Below are positions 1 to 19,850 of a DNA stretch of 64,000 bases, in pieces (position 1 is the first letter of the stretch; each line of letters begins with the position of its first letter). A program made the position numbers and the translations under genes. The DNA comes from Amoebidium appalachense (taxonomy: Eukaryota; Ichthyosporea). The notes beneath the pieces are model-generated. The model was not told where the DNA came from. It ran no database searches and saw nothing but the letters and a program-made list of their open reading frames with translations. The DNA lies in assembly GCA_963693365.1 (NCBI GenBank), contig CAVNZM010000013.1:3720001-3784000 (forward strand). Reading direction: 5' to 3'.

Positions 1-1790
1 GAGAGAGAGAGAGAGAGAGAGAGAGAGTTGTGTGTTGGGGGGGGGGTGTAGGTGTGTGTGTGTCTGTGTGTGTGTGTATTTGTCTGTGTGTATGGCTTCT
101 GACACTAAGAACATGCACGGCTGGTGTGGCAGGCACGCCCGCGTGCAGACACGTGCCCGCCCACACGAGAGCGGACGTACGTAGTCCAAGCCAATAATCT
201 TAAATAGAGAAGTGCACAAATATTGCACTACCACAGGCAGACAGTGCACACACCCATGCACACCCATACAAGCACACACCCGGACATACACACGCGCGAA
301 CGTACACGGACGCGCGCATAGAAATGCACAGACACACACGTCAGCACACCGGTAAGTCATACACACCCAACATTCACATGCGCTGCGCCCGTCCCCCCCC
401 TCCCCCCTAACACATATAAACACACAAAAAAAACACACACGCACACACGCACACACACACGTCCCAGCTCTTTTAAAGACATACGGGCACAAACCTGCCC
501 GCTATTGCGTAAACCGAGGTTTGCCGCCACATCCTCCACGGCTATTTTTGGGTCTGCGCCGGTAACGTGCACCACCCACTTGGCCGCGTCCACAGGTGCA
601 AGCAGGGTTAGAGGGATCCATCGCAAGGGACTTCTCATAGTGCGCGTATACGCGCGTATTGTAGTTAAGGGAAATGAGAGGCTTGGTGTTGCATTTAAAG
701 GTGTATGGGTAACTGAGCACAAAAGTTTATGACCGGCTGTTGTGGCCGCTGTACGTACGTGCGGAGGCTTGCGTTTTGGGGGCCAGTGACACGATAATCG
801 TGGGTTTGGTAGAACTAGAGGCACCCCATAGTACGCTGATAGCAGTAACGCAGAGAACAAACCAAGCTACTACACTATGCGCGTGACACAGTTTGTGCAA
901 GCAACTGGTAAAAGGGAACTTGCTAACTTTACTGGCTATATATATAAGTCGCTTTCTCATAGCCTACAATCAAAAAGGTCATCTGCCGCACAAAACGATG
1001 CATACAGCCTGACAGGCTGTTCGTAGCTCTGTGTTTGTGTGCGGCAATAATTACAAGCTGATAAGAAACCAATAAATGGCAACTGTTAATCTTGTAAGAA
1101 AGGCGGTATCTTTCCAAGGCTTAGTAGTTAGCAGATATCCTAAGATTCTGGGGTATGATACGTACATTAAAAATTCACAGAGGAGAGGTTAATATTCGCT
1201 ATCATTTATCCTTAACGTATTTTGTGAAGTTTTGTTTGCAGTTCAGAGTGGTCAACTCGCATACTCGAAACCTACCTTGTACTGCGAACATAAAAGCGCG
1301 GAATTCCAAGAATTGAGGCAAAAAGCAAACCAATCAGAAGGGGTCGTAGTGAAAGCTGTGCTCCGGGGTGTGTTTCCACAATATCCAATCGGCATAAAGC
1401 ATCGCATTTTTGGTCGGCACCGATTGGTTGAAACTATCCGTTTTACTCGCCTGGGAAGCTGGGAAATCTCCCCCTAGACATCGTTTTTGCAATGACGTCA
1501 CTATTCATAACTCTTTGTAGGGCCAATGGATCAGCATTTCGATGAATGCGGCTACGCTATGAAGACTACTCAGTGACTCCCATCGGATATCGATCCTATT
1601 TGTAGTAGTCATCATCGAAATATGCACAGGGGCGCAAGACTGTCGTCGGCCTGGCACCAAAAAAAGCATCTACTAGTAGAAACAGCTTCCAATATTTTTG
1701 TTGTTGATTTTCTTAAAACCTCTCCCAAATCTGTGTATAGCATAGTGATGGCACATGCTTACCATCAATCAGAACAACTTGGAGAGTCAT
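1..1790. other. Low-complexity and unassigned DNA
   Basis: Starts with (GA)n at 1-27 and (GT)-rich sequence to about 90, then an (AC)-rich stretch to 470. From 480 to 1790 the composition is ordinary. Several short open frames occur (for example 1232-1477) but none resembles a known protein or has splice-supported extensions. CCAAT boxes near 1331 and 1385 and a CRE palindrome at 1493-1500 suggest a promoter-like patch. Confidence 0.6.
1493..1500. promoter_or_regulatory. CRE/ATF palindrome TGACGTCA
   Basis: A perfect 8-bp CREB/ATF-type site lies about 100-170 bp from CCAAT motifs in both orientations. No gene start is assigned nearby, so its use is uncertain. Confidence 0.3.
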
Positions 1791-1821
1791 TGTGGTATAT
1801 TATACCGGATATCTAGTATGG

Positions 1822-2439
1822 GCCTGGAAGTGAATACACCGACTACGGCCAATCATTTGACCCCTCTCTCCCCCTCTCTCCCCTCTCTCCCCCCGGTACT
1901 TCACCGTGGTACCCTCCTGGATCAGACATACCGTTGCTCGACCGTGTTTACTTCCGTTCTCACGACCTGCAACACGACAACCAATATTGCTTCTCTTTTC
2001 GTTCAGGGGACACCGACTACGGCCAATCATTTGACCCCGAAGACTTGCCACCTGAAGAAAATCGACATTCATCAGTCGACCTTCTCCACGGGCTGGAAGT
2101 CGAGGTCAACGCGAACGCAAGCACAGGCACCAGACGCTCTGGTACGCGCCCCGAGTTTGCAAATTTGCACAACAAGGCGGGCGTGAGCCTGGCAGCTTGG
2201 TGCTGGTGCGTTCTTGGGTGTCTCCTTCTGTTCTCGCTGCTGGCATTGTTGGTATCGAAGTTTGCCAGCTGTACAGCGCGCACGGCAAGCACGAGGCCCC
2301 TGTAGTACCATAATAAGTAACAACTAGATCGAGCTCACCACGACTAAGGGCCACTAACTGATTGATAAATTCGTGTGACTTAGTTATGTGGGAAGACTGC
2401 CCTGAAAGGCACGCGTAGTTTTGCCTGGAAGTGAATACA
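1822..2439 (+). repeat. Chimeric internal duplication in the TIR element
   Basis: 1822-1838 repeats 2423-2439 (gcctggaagtgaataca), and the directly following 1836-1864 repeats 2010-2038 (starting acaccgactacggccaat). The first copy therefore joins pieces of two downstream segments. Confidence 0.85.
1934..2305 (+). CDS. Possible C-terminal exon of a single-pass membrane protein inside the TIR element
   Basis: The frame is open from 1934 but starts with TTG, not ATG. A ttcag acceptor at about 2002-2006 suggests that the coding part begins with GDTDYGQSFDPEDLPPEENRH at about 2007. It reads into SSVDLLHGLEVEVNA, then a Cys/Leu-rich membrane segment (AAWCWCVLGCLLLFSLLALLV) and a short tail ending in TAG at 2303-2305. 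I do not recognise the family. The exon start is duplicated 174 bp upstream at 1836-1864. It may be captured host sequence or part of the element. Confidence 0.3.
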   Translation: MLDRVYFRSHDLQHDNQYCFSFRSGDTDYGQSFDPEDLPPEENRHSSVDLLHGLEVEVNANASTGTRRSGTRPEFANLHNKAGVSLAAWCWCVLGCLLLFSLLALLVSKFASCTARTASTRPL

Positions 2440-2570
2440 TTCGCGAGGGCGAGCAGTTGTTGGTGGAGCATTCACCATGGTGGCCAGACTGGCATGTTAG
2501 AAACCAAACAACTAGAAACATAGTATTTGCTTGAAACGAGCACACATGCAGCGCAAGTGCTAGCGCTGCA

Positions 2571-2588
2571 GGGGGTGTAGCTCAGCTG
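2571..2588 (+). other. tRNA 5'-half-like A-box sequence
   Basis: The string gggggtgtagctcagctg resembles the start of a tRNA-Ala, including the D-arm TAGCTCAG. No anticodon arm, B box or acceptor stem follows, so this is not a tRNA gene. Confidence 0.25.
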
Positions 2589-3351
2589 TTGTATAAAATG
2601 ATCGTGTGTCCGTGACAAAACAATATATTTTTAAATGAACGGGGTTGACTAGACCACGCTTTGCTAAGTTACGTGCTAGTCCTACTTACACCTAGTAACT
2701 TGAAGCCGAGCACACTGAGTGAGCTCTGAAGCCCCCGACATGCCCTTATATCAGAGCTCGCACAGCGGCTCAGACATGCGCATCGGTATGTCCTTTTGGC
2801 TACGAGAGCCAATCACATACGGTTCACGGTTCTGTCCCATGGCATCACGGTTCCAATAAACTACGTGAGCCAATCGGGTGACAGTACTTGACTAGCGATG
2901 CATTCCACAGTCATACCTCACGGCTACTTGCATATTTTCCCATGATAAAACTATGACATAAACGCTCATGGTTCCTCTACTACGTGTCGGTCCCATGTGA
3001 CTATTATATCTGTTTTCCCATGAATAATCCTGCAAGCTGCACGTGCACATATGTCTAAATCCATGCTCATGTGCACAAGACTGGGGGGGGACATGCATAC
3101 TGGCCTACCTAAGATCAAACACAGTGGTATATATACATGTACACGTGCGCGTATATCTCAACCTGTGTACATCCATACTAGATATCCGGTATAATATACC
3201 ACAGTCATAGGAAGACCCAGCTGCAGGGGCCGGGCCCGGCCGGCAGTGTACTTTAATTTCACACCCTGAATCTACAGACCCCTTACACCGCGCTTACCCC
3301 CCGATTTGGACATTTTTCCCAGTCTGGAAAAGACTTATGTAGATATTTGGA

Positions 3352-3383
<32 letters not shown>

Positions 3384-3619
3384 ATGTAGAGGTATATGCC
3401 TGCACCAATCATTTCTCTTTCCAGAGAGAGAAGAAAACATCCAATCCGCTTTAGCTTATAAATAGCTAAATAATCTACTCAACTGCATGCAGGCCTGAGC
3501 AGCATGCAGCATGCCATCAATATCATGCACCCCCTACACTATCTGACAGAGTGCCGATTTCAGCCTATCTCGAAGGGGTTCGGTAAGATACATAACTTGA
3601 TTGGCCAAAAACGTAGGGG

Positions 3620-3780
3620 GGCCTACACCAGCGACGGTCCTCAGGTTGAGGCCAGTCGTTGGTGTAGCCAGATTGGGCCGTCTGTTTGGCATCGCGGAGT
3701 TCAGAAAATCCGCTTGCCCTAACTCCAAAATCGATCTTACTCCGGAGTATGGCCGCTAACTCCGCGTTGCCAAACAGGCC
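3620..3780. repeat. Two adjacent imperfect foldbacks
   Basis: Arms ggcctacaccagcgac (3620-3635) and gtcgttggtgtagcc (3655-3669) pair with one bulge and one mismatch. A second pair, 3676-3701 and 3758-3780, shares TGTTTGGC and CGCGGAGTT in inverted order around a 56-bp centre. They could be remains of a foldback transposon. Confidence 0.65.
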
Positions 3781-4210
3781 ATAATGGATACTCGCAGTAA
3801 TAGTAGCCTTTACAATAAGGTGAGGCTCACTGACCCCCTCGTCCTCCCCATCCCCCCCCCCCCCCCCCTTAACCCCCCCCCCCCCTCCCGTTTGTGTTTC
3901 ACACATGGCGGATCCGGACATAGGGTCACTTTTATAAATTCAGTAAATCCCCAGAATAAACGCTTGCAATTTGTTATAAAAAGAATTTAAGAGATCATGG
4001 ATCAATCGGTTTCAGGCATGAATCAGGCGGAAGTCGATTGGACATGGGTCACGAGAATGTATTGGCGATATTAGAAAGCACCGTCCTAAAAAGAAAGGCA
4101 GAGGGATGTAAATTTATTGTAAAAGGAAGGTTTGCGGGTAGAGAGGGAGAGCGAGTGTCTGTGCGTCGAGGTGGAGCTGTTGCTGTTGTGAACCTGGATA
4201 AAAAAATAGA

Positions 4211-5110
<900 letters not shown>

Positions 5111-5512
5111 TGTTTGTCTGTCTAACACGTACCCATGCCCACCCACACAACCACACGTGCGCATGCATGCGATCGAGCGCATCCACACATATGATATGGC
5201 TGATGCACAACCGTGCACATATTCGTGCGGAAAAAAAAAACCAACACAAACACACGTTTACTGCACCGTCCAGACATTGAGTCCTCCCTCCCCCCCTCCC
5301 CCCCCTCCCCCCCCACCTCCTCCTTCCACACAAGCAAACACACGCACACACTGTCATGCTTGTTCAGAGATGCATATTCACAAACACAGAGCTACTAGTC
5401 GCTCTCTCACCGCCCTAAACCGTTCATCACATAGAAAAAAAAGCAGCTCCCCTCCACCCTCGTGACACTATCAACACTACCTCCCCCACCTCCTTCCCAC
5501 CACCCACCACGC

Positions 5513-5513
<1 letters not shown>

Positions 5514-5551
<38 letters not shown>

Positions 5552-5570
5552 AAAAAAAAAAAAAAAAAAA
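5514..5570 (+). repeat. Poly-C followed directly by poly-A
   Basis: About 28 C are followed by about 29 A with no interruption. This is one of many C-then-A junctions in the window. Confidence 0.95.
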
Positions 5571-6348
5571 CACGCCTACACAAACTCAGAGCCTCCCAAG
5601 AACACACACAAACAAGCACGCTTTCCAAAAACACGTTAACAAGGGCGCACACACAATGTTTGATCTTAAGGTGAGGGAGATTCCGGTAAAAGTAACCATA
5701 GGTTTTATCAAGAACATGGAGCGAGCAAGGTTGGTGCTCTCAGCTGAGATTCCGGCTTTATAATGTTTTTCCGCTGCTAATACAACTTTAACCGACCGCC
5801 TAGCAATACATATTCACGTGTGAAGCTCTGGTGAACGGACCAAACGTGCCGGAACACTGGCAGGGGACCCCGGGGTCCCCGATTGAGTAAGCCGCTTTTC
5901 CAACTGAAAATGCATGTGACTTTTCAACTGTTCTTGTGTTCAACCCGGCCGGGCGACAGTGGCGGCAACTTGGCGGCGATGGCAAAACGATGACCTTGAC
6001 AAGTGCGAGTTCGTCGCGTGATTGGCTACCGCATAAAACAGGAATTTTGCTCTCCTCGAGCTAATCCAATCGATTTACTCCTAAATCTTTTACACTCCAG
6101 ATTTTGCGTTAAATTTTTCATAGTATTAGATCGTTTGTACGGTAATTGCAGTTACTGTACGGACATGGGATTCTAGAGGAGGTGCAGCAGAAATCGATCT
6201 AAACTGGTACAAACTTGCTGGTAGTAGCGACTTCCCCAAAGACCTGTTTTGTTATGTGGGTTTTTGAGGGTTTTCGTATGGAAGTACACATGCGCGCGCG
6301 CACACACACACATACAAACATCACATACATCGATATCAGTGACACACG

Positions 6349-6397
<49 letters not shown>

Positions 6398-6446
6398 CCA
6401 GGCCAGCCACACCACGCGCTCGGGAGCCTTTTGTGGGGTGGTGCAG

Positions 6447-6495
<49 letters not shown>

Positions 6496-6880
6496 GGGGG
6501 GGGGGGGGGGGGGGGGGGGGGGGGGCTGTTATGCAATTATACGGGACTCCTTGAAAGCAAGGTAGAACCCAAATTCACAGACAACGGGGCCCAGTGTACG
6601 CTTGCATGCATTGTTTTGGTTATATTGAGAGAAAGGTTTTTAGTTGTGGGTTTTCTGGTTCTTTTTACGTGACTGCCGTTTTGCGGACAGTAATCGGATC
6701 AAAAACTGAAACAATACCTCCCACCAAAACCCCTAAACTTGAAGGCAAGTGTACGCGTACACCCATGCCGGCATTGTGCAATTTTGGGTACTACCGGGCC
6801 CGGCTTCGAGACTCCACATATAGTAACTGCTTAGCCCCTCCCTCTCCCCCCCCCCCTCCCCCCCCCTCCCCCAACAACAC

Positions 6881-6913
6881 ACACACACATGCACACATAC
6901 ACACACACACACG

Positions 6914-6952
<39 letters not shown>

Positions 6953-6974
6953 ACACACACACACACACACACGT

Positions 6975-7032
<58 letters not shown>

Positions 7033-7090
7033 ACACACACACACCAACACGCACACGTGACAATCGCACACACACACGAACACATTTACA
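6881..7090. repeat. (AC)n microsatellite
   Basis: Long ACAC tracts are broken by ACGTGC and ACGC units, and the frames across them are spurious. Confidence 0.95.
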
Positions 7091-7907
7091 CCATGCGCAC
7101 ACACGAACGCACATATTTACAGACCACACATGCACACACCACGGCACACGTACACGTACACAACACCGTGACGACCAGACGCACACGCACACGAGTGTTT
7201 ATACGTACATACACACAACGAACACACACAAGGAGACACATGCAGCACACACACAAACACCCTATGACTGTCACAGGCCGCTTACAAAATCCACATTGCG
7301 TACATGTACAAACAGATATGCACCACACACACAAATTTATTGAAAAGAAGGTGCCACATTCATAGCCATGGGCGAGTATTGGGGCATGTGTAACACTGGT
7401 CCAAACCTGCACGCTCTTCTTCAGAATCAGTGTCTCGTATATATGGGAAAAGTATCATAGGAATTTGATTTTTTCACAGCACTATGTTCGTTCTGTACAG
7501 GTCTACGAGCTACGTTGGACAAGAAAATCCAAACAAGCTCTACCCGTGACTAGTGCAAATGCATATATGTGGTCCGGCGGTGCACAGGATAATATTCTCA
7601 ACCAGCCACGGGCAGCTATAACGTTAACAATTGGCCCAGGTTCGGGTTTAAGTAGGTTGTAACAGTTGTTGTTAACGCTGTTGTTGTTGTTGTTGTTGTT
7701 GTTGTTGTCGCAATAGGTACCTAGGGAGGGGGAGAGGGGGGGGGGGGGGGGGAGGGGGGGGGGGGGTTGGCACGATTGTCGATCGGGGAAATGCAGTCCG
7801 AAAGAGCTTTGTTGGGCCCGGGACAATGTTTAGATACCTTAGGAGAGCACAAGGTGAGCACAGACCATATGCATGCGCATGCTTGATGCCAATCAATTCA
7901 ACCACAA

Positions 7908-7909
<2 letters not shown>

Positions 7910-7975
<66 letters not shown>
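7910..7975 (-). repeat. Poly-T followed directly by poly-G
   Basis: About 30 T then about 36 G; read on the other strand this is the same C-then-A order as at 5514-5570. Confidence 0.95.
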
Positions 7976-8846
7976 CTGCTGAATGTAAGATCTGGTACAA
8001 GTGTAAAGGTGCAGCCACGCCGTGGCATGTTTATTGGTTCATGTGTTGGGTCTCATTGTGAACAGCTGTGTGTGTATTTGATAATTTACCATCATACTCG
8101 AAAAAGCGACGTGTATGCGCAAACCAAACTCAAGGGTGCCTCACATAAAATATGCAAGAGGAGGGATTTCAGTTGCCCGATCAAAAAAATGCTGTGTGTG
8201 AAAACAAACAAGGCACACCATAAACAAATTATTTAGAGTGTGTGACACGAGTTTAACTCCCCGTGCGCTGACAAATGCGCTGTGATCTCATGAGTTGGTG
8301 GATTAAAGTAGTAAATTGTTATTAGCAATGCGTGAATGCAGATTTGCTTAGAGAAGGTGTTGAGAAGCAGTACGTAGAATTGTGTATAAACTGAATGGGT
8401 GTTACCTCGAAATCGATAAACTTCCACTAAAACCTGCAAGCGTTTAATAAAGTATGGCCAATCACCTGTAACACCATTTTACCATATCGGGAGTAACACT
8501 CAAGATAAGGATTCCAAAAAAAAAGACATAAAAATTGTAAACACAACCACAACCCTTTCTGAAATTAACATGTTCCGCCCCCGTTCAAATCACATAACGA
8601 CCCATGTGTTCGAAACCGATCAACGAATTAGTGCACGCACATACCAACGAAAGTTTTGGTGTGGGCTTTCTTACCACCAAAACCGTATAGCACCTAACAA
8701 CAACCCATTGCATTGCCCCATGCACCGCCAGGGGAAAAAAAAATCGACATTTTCTTCTTACCACACACCTCTTCTCACCTCTTCTCACTTTGTCATTTCG
8801 TCATTTTCGATTAACCATTTCCCCGTGTTTTTGTTTTCTTTTCCCC

Positions 8847-15866
<7,020 letters not shown>

Positions 15867-16293
15867 GTTTCACAGCGTGGCCAGATGCCACGACAAAATG
15901 CAGAAGTATTATGTGTATGTTACAAAGAAAAGAGAAAGACTCAACCCCAAATGTAAGAGGAAGAATGTTGGCGCGTATATTTGCGTTCTACTCGGAGTCA
16001 GGCTTTGCTTCAAAGGGCTATCTCCTTTGGTGAAGTGTTTTGTCCATAATCACACCGTGTGCGTCTGACTGCAAGAATAACATTCAATGCCTTATGCAAA
16101 GAAAATCCTTTACGTAACAAATAAGTGTGTTTATACCCCAAATTGAGAGTAAATACCGAACATATATACCTCGGAGACTACGAAAACATCTTAGCTGCTT
16201 GCTCACCGGGTTGAAAACAAACCCCCGCAAGTCACAAACTGAAACGGTGCGGCGCGCGGTGCCCGCTCGAAATCGTTTGGAGGGGGGGCAAAA

Positions 16294-16363
16294 ATGGCGC
16301 ATATTTGGCGGGGCCAGGCCGGCTGCTCGTCGTGTCGCGCGGATCCGAGCGGGAAAAAAACGG
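16294..16363 (+). CDS. Possible first coding exon of an unidentified gene
   Basis: ATG GCG CAT opens a 23-codon frame (MAHIWRGQAGCSSC...PSGKKT) ending at a good donor, G|gtaggtaa. It sits in a GC-rich, TTTGGCGG-containing patch about 430 bp from the divergent PP1 start, as expected of a bidirectional promoter. No downstream exon could be joined with confidence, so this is tentative. Confidence 0.22.
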
Positions 16364-17160
16364 GTAGGTAAAATAAATGATTCTTATTATTGCCGTGTGT
16401 TATTTGCTTTTGTAGAGTGGTTTAAATTTCGGCAAACATTACTTTACGTACGTAATAGTGTAGTGAACGGTGGTGCGTCTGCCCCGGATGAGGCTCGGCT
16501 CAAATGTGCGGCAGTCGACCCGGGCTGGTGACTCGTGAGTCAGGCTCGGTGAGTTGGCAACGCGAGCCGGCCTCAGCAGCCTTGGCAAGTTGTACCAGCC
16601 CTCATAAAACAGAAATATGTGCCAACGAAGACCCTCACCGTGGCTTCCGTAAACAAAAGCGGAAGAGAACGTAACACAGGCAGGAATTTCAACAACGACA
16701 ACACCCGCGGCACTGTGTGGCCGACTGTATGACACATTCCTAATTAGGAAAGTCACGGCCAGGTCGCACTCCGAGAGAACGGCATAACTTACCACAACGC
16801 CGGTGCACTAGTACGTACTGGCTGGCGGACTGTACTTTTCACATCTTCGGTTTGAGGTTCCTACTATTTTATGGTTTAGTTCACGTTTGTATTTATTATT
16901 CGTATTCTGCTAGCCTTAGAAACCACAAGGTAAGGAGTGCGTTCTTTATGAGTTTTTTGACTCCGAACAGCATAAGCTGTAAGCCTTTTCGGCCGGCCTT
17001 CCGCGATTACGTCATCAAAATCCCAGTTCGCGCCATCAGGCCTAGGTCATCTGCTTCAATTTCTATTTTAGGAAAGAAGTTGCAGGGTTTGTAGAGGTTT
17101 TTGGCTTTCCCGAAACTCAAAATACACTGTAAATTACTTCTTTTTGTTACTCCTCAGTTT

Positions 17161-17209
17161 GAGGGGTTTACGCTGTTTACTTGCCTCGAGTAAACAGCGT
17201 AAACCCCTC
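17161..17209. mobile_element. 49-bp perfect foldback flanked by 8-bp direct repeats
   Basis: Arms 17161-17181 (gaggggtttacgctgtttac...) and 17189-17209 are perfect reverse complements around the 7-nt loop tgcctcg. The insertion is flanked by ctcagttt at 17153-17160 and again at 17210-17217. It could be a minute MITE with an 8-bp target duplication or a templated repair insertion. Confidence 0.8.
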
Positions 17210-17958
17210 CTCAGTTTCACATTTCCAATGCCATATTCTTTTTCCCGTACCTTTTATCGAAGGTTTCTCACCCCGAGCCACTCCATCATCGACGTCAAAG
17301 AGAAACCGGCCTCGCCTTCACTTCAGTTTGAGAGAAGAGAATTTCTATGTTGGCAACATCTGATAAGGAGGGCTTTATTTTTCTTTTCCGAGAGATGTTA
17401 ACCTAATTAGCTTCCATATACCCTTCATAGCCATACACCCACAGACGGCCGTGTGGCATCTTGTGTTGTAAAGCCAAGGGTAGAGAATAAGTCCGTCAAT
17501 GTGGTTGGCATACTTTTGAAATTGGCGAACTTCGATTCTCAGATCCTGGATTCGTTCTACGATTATACACAGGTCGTTTGGTAGAAAGCAGAAAGCTTAA
17601 AGAACGCACATTTTGTACTGTGTTAATCTGGTGGAACAAGTGCTGCTTATAGCAAATATCAAGACACGACGAGCCTTTAGGCTAAACTACCGTTGGATCC
17701 ACCTACATTTTCACCTGCCCATGGCCAGACCTTTTTTGAAACTTGTGCCTACATACCCCACATGAGCACGCACATTCGTTTTTGCAGGTTTTTTTTTACC
17801 AACCCCGTTTCGATACTTGCAACGCACCTGCAAACGAACCCAAACACGCCAACAAGTTCAAATCAACTGCCGTACCACCACACCTACGTCATTTCAGAAC
17901 CCGCGCCTGAAATAGTCTTTCCTCGGCCACCATCTGAGAGTAAACTTCTCACTTCAGA

Positions 17959-18401
17959 ATGCCTAAATCAGCATCACCCACACATTCACCACCACGCAGC
18001 CCGCGTAGCCCTGCGCCAACCAGCCCGCTCCCAGGCAGACGTATTGCCGTCCCCCCTCCCCACGTGTGCGTCGCAAGCAACAGGAAGCAGAGGGACCAAC
18101 ATGGTTGTGGGTGGCCAAAATTGTAGGAATGGGAGCTGTTGCGGCTGGAGCAGCCACGGCAACGTTTTTCGTTCTGTCTACAGCGGCAGTTATTGCATGG
18201 GCATTGTTATCATTGGCATTTGCAGTGTTCTTGATTATTAACATTGGGAATTATCTGTGGAATATGGCGAATGCAAAGTTTGGCACGGGGTTAAATGAGC
18301 TGGGCAAGGAAGAGAAGGGCGAGGAGAAGAAAGCGACTAATGGGTTAAAGGCAAACGGCAAGCCTGTTCCTGTTATCAAAGAGCCTCTGAAGGTGGACTA
18401 A
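17959..18401 (+). CDS. Small basic protein with hydrophobic hairpin, unknown function, frame broken near 18050
   Basis: I do not recognise this protein. An ATG at 17959 opens a frame rich in Ser-Pro and basic residues (SPPRSPRSPAPTSPLPGRR) that runs out of frame near a C6-T-C4 tract at 18051-18061. The following segment, in the next frame, reads RRKQQEAEGPTWLWVAKI, then about 45 hydrophobic residues (VGMGAVAAGAATATFFVLST... to ...FAVFLIINIGNYLW) and an acidic/lysine-rich tail ending PVPVIKEPLKVD at the TAA of 18399-18401. One extra C in the C run would fuse both parts into about 148 residues, so a homopolymer sequencing or assembly indel is my preferred reading; a separate upstream exon is the alternative. 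The hydrophobic stretch is long enough for two membrane helices in a hairpin. An acttcag acceptor-like site sits one base before the ATG, so the start could lie in a second exon. Confidence 0.45.
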
Positions 18402-18624
18402 TAATAAGAGAGTGCAGCTCCTATGTGTATACATGCCGGAATGACAGTGTGTTCTGTAGACTTGATGGAATTTTTTCGCAACCCCGCTGTTTTAGACACA
18501 GTCTGATACACAGACTTGCCAAGTGTAATACAAGTCCCAATCTGTGTCACCTTCCGTCCCCCCCACCCCCCTCTCCCCCCTCTTCCCCCTCTCCCCCCGC
18601 CGCGCACGTACACACACGCGCGCG

Positions 18625-18684
<60 letters not shown>

Positions 18685-19285
18685 GATGGATAATTGGGGA
18701 GTGGGGGGGTCTGTCTGCTGCAAGTTGCGGTATGATCATTTATGTAGTTAGCTTCCAATAGTTATTTTTTATTTTAGATGTGCTTTTAGATTAGTAACAT
18801 TGTGTATGTCTTGCAGGCATGTGATTCGGTGGCTCGTTTCACTGTAAGCTATTTTTCAGCGTATGTATGCTTCAGGTGCAATTAGCTGATGTGTTTAACA
18901 CTTTATACTATTGTTGTGCTTATATTTATTTACTTAGCTGTTCACTATGCCGCGTGGCGGTGTGTACTAGATAAAAGGAATACAAGTAAATACTTGGTGT
19001 TTTTTGTAAAAGGTCTGGAAGCCTTTGGTAGCATGGTATTCAGGCTCGTATGTTTTTGGTAGGCTGGTTCGAGAGTTGTGTGTTACCTGTATGACCATCA
19101 ATTGTGCAATCTTATTTTGCAGCTGCAGGCTGACTATCACACCTATTAAATGTTGTTTTTACAACCTGCCCCCCCCCCCCCCCCCCCCCCCCCTCTCCCC
19201 CTCCCCCCGTAAACATAATCTTATCAGAGCACCAATCATGATGCGTAAGTTACGCTTGGCTAGGCTAAGCGCACCATAATAGTTT

Positions 19286-19461
19286 TGATAAAACAATAAA
19301 AAAAAGCAGGAATATCGCAAAATCGAAAAAAAATGTGTATAGACCAATTATTTTCGCGCGATCGCACGATTAGCCAAATATAGAAATTTAAGCGGGAAGT
19401 TTTGCGCGCCAAAAACAAAGTTTTTAAGACAATAAAAAAAAGTAGGAATATAACATAATAT
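19286..19461 (+). repeat. Direct repeat with AATAAAAAAAAGNAGGAATAT core
   Basis: Two copies about 138 bp apart (19286-19322 and 19424-19461). Related short strings (aaaaagtaggaata) recur near 14907 and, inverted, near 22484. Confidence 0.6.
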
Positions 19462-19812
19462 GAAACAAACCACTTATGAAGTCGGGTTAGCAAACATATT
19501 ATATGACTGCCGGTATACACCGGATCATATACATGATGATCCTTATGAATAATCAGGGGGAAACGCCCGTTATGCTTTCATAGAAATAGAAGTGGTCATA
19601 TATGGCAGCCTGACGCGACAAAAGCTACGATATTCCGAAATATACTCACATGGCATAAGTTCCGAGGGAGTCACTGCACAGATGTATATTTTTGATATGT
19701 TTGCCGCGGCCTTGCGTGTCATTGAGTGCGCCCCCACAACCCACATACGCACACTCAGTGCGCGCGCACGTGCGTGTAAGTTTACGTACATGTGAGGGGT
19801 CACGTCAGGCGA

Positions 19813-19850
19813 CATCACGGTGAATGCGCGGTGCGGTTAGCACCGTGATG
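19813..19850. repeat. Short inverted repeat (hairpin)
   Basis: catcacggtg and caccgtgatg form a 10-bp perfect stem around an 18-nt GC-rich loop. Function unknown. Confidence 0.5.

Larger units (their letters stand above)
1791..3203. mobile_element. TIR transposable element, 1,413 bp, perfect 31-bp TIRs and 5-bp TSD
   Basis: Bases 1791-1821 (starting TGTGGTATATTATACCGG) are the exact reverse complement of 3173-3203. The same five bases, gtcat, flank the element on both sides (1786-1790 and 3204-3208). These are the marks of a recent cut-and-paste insertion. No transposase is visible, so it is probably non-autonomous. The 5-bp duplication with TG...CA ends does not match a superfamily I can name with confidence. 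The interior carries a membrane-protein-like frame (1934-2305), a chimeric internal duplication (1822-1864) and a tRNA-like A box (2571-2588). Confidence 0.85.
15867..17958. other. Spacer between PP1 start and the small membrane-protein gene
   Basis: Ordinary base composition, no long low-complexity tract. It should hold the PP1 promoter. Short open frames occur but none is recognisable, apart from the possible first exon at 16294 and the foldback at 17161. Confidence 0.55.

Noticed and set aside
502-960. Short overlapping frames on both strands near the window start
   Set aside because: No similarity to known proteins, no splice-supported extension, and lengths expected by chance.
2571-2640. 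tRNA gene
   Set aside because: Only the 5' half resembles a tRNA; no anticodon arm, T-arm or acceptor pairing follows.
6594-7365. Thr-His repeat frames
   Set aside because: Pure (AC)n translation; the reverse strand gives Cys-Val frames of equal length.
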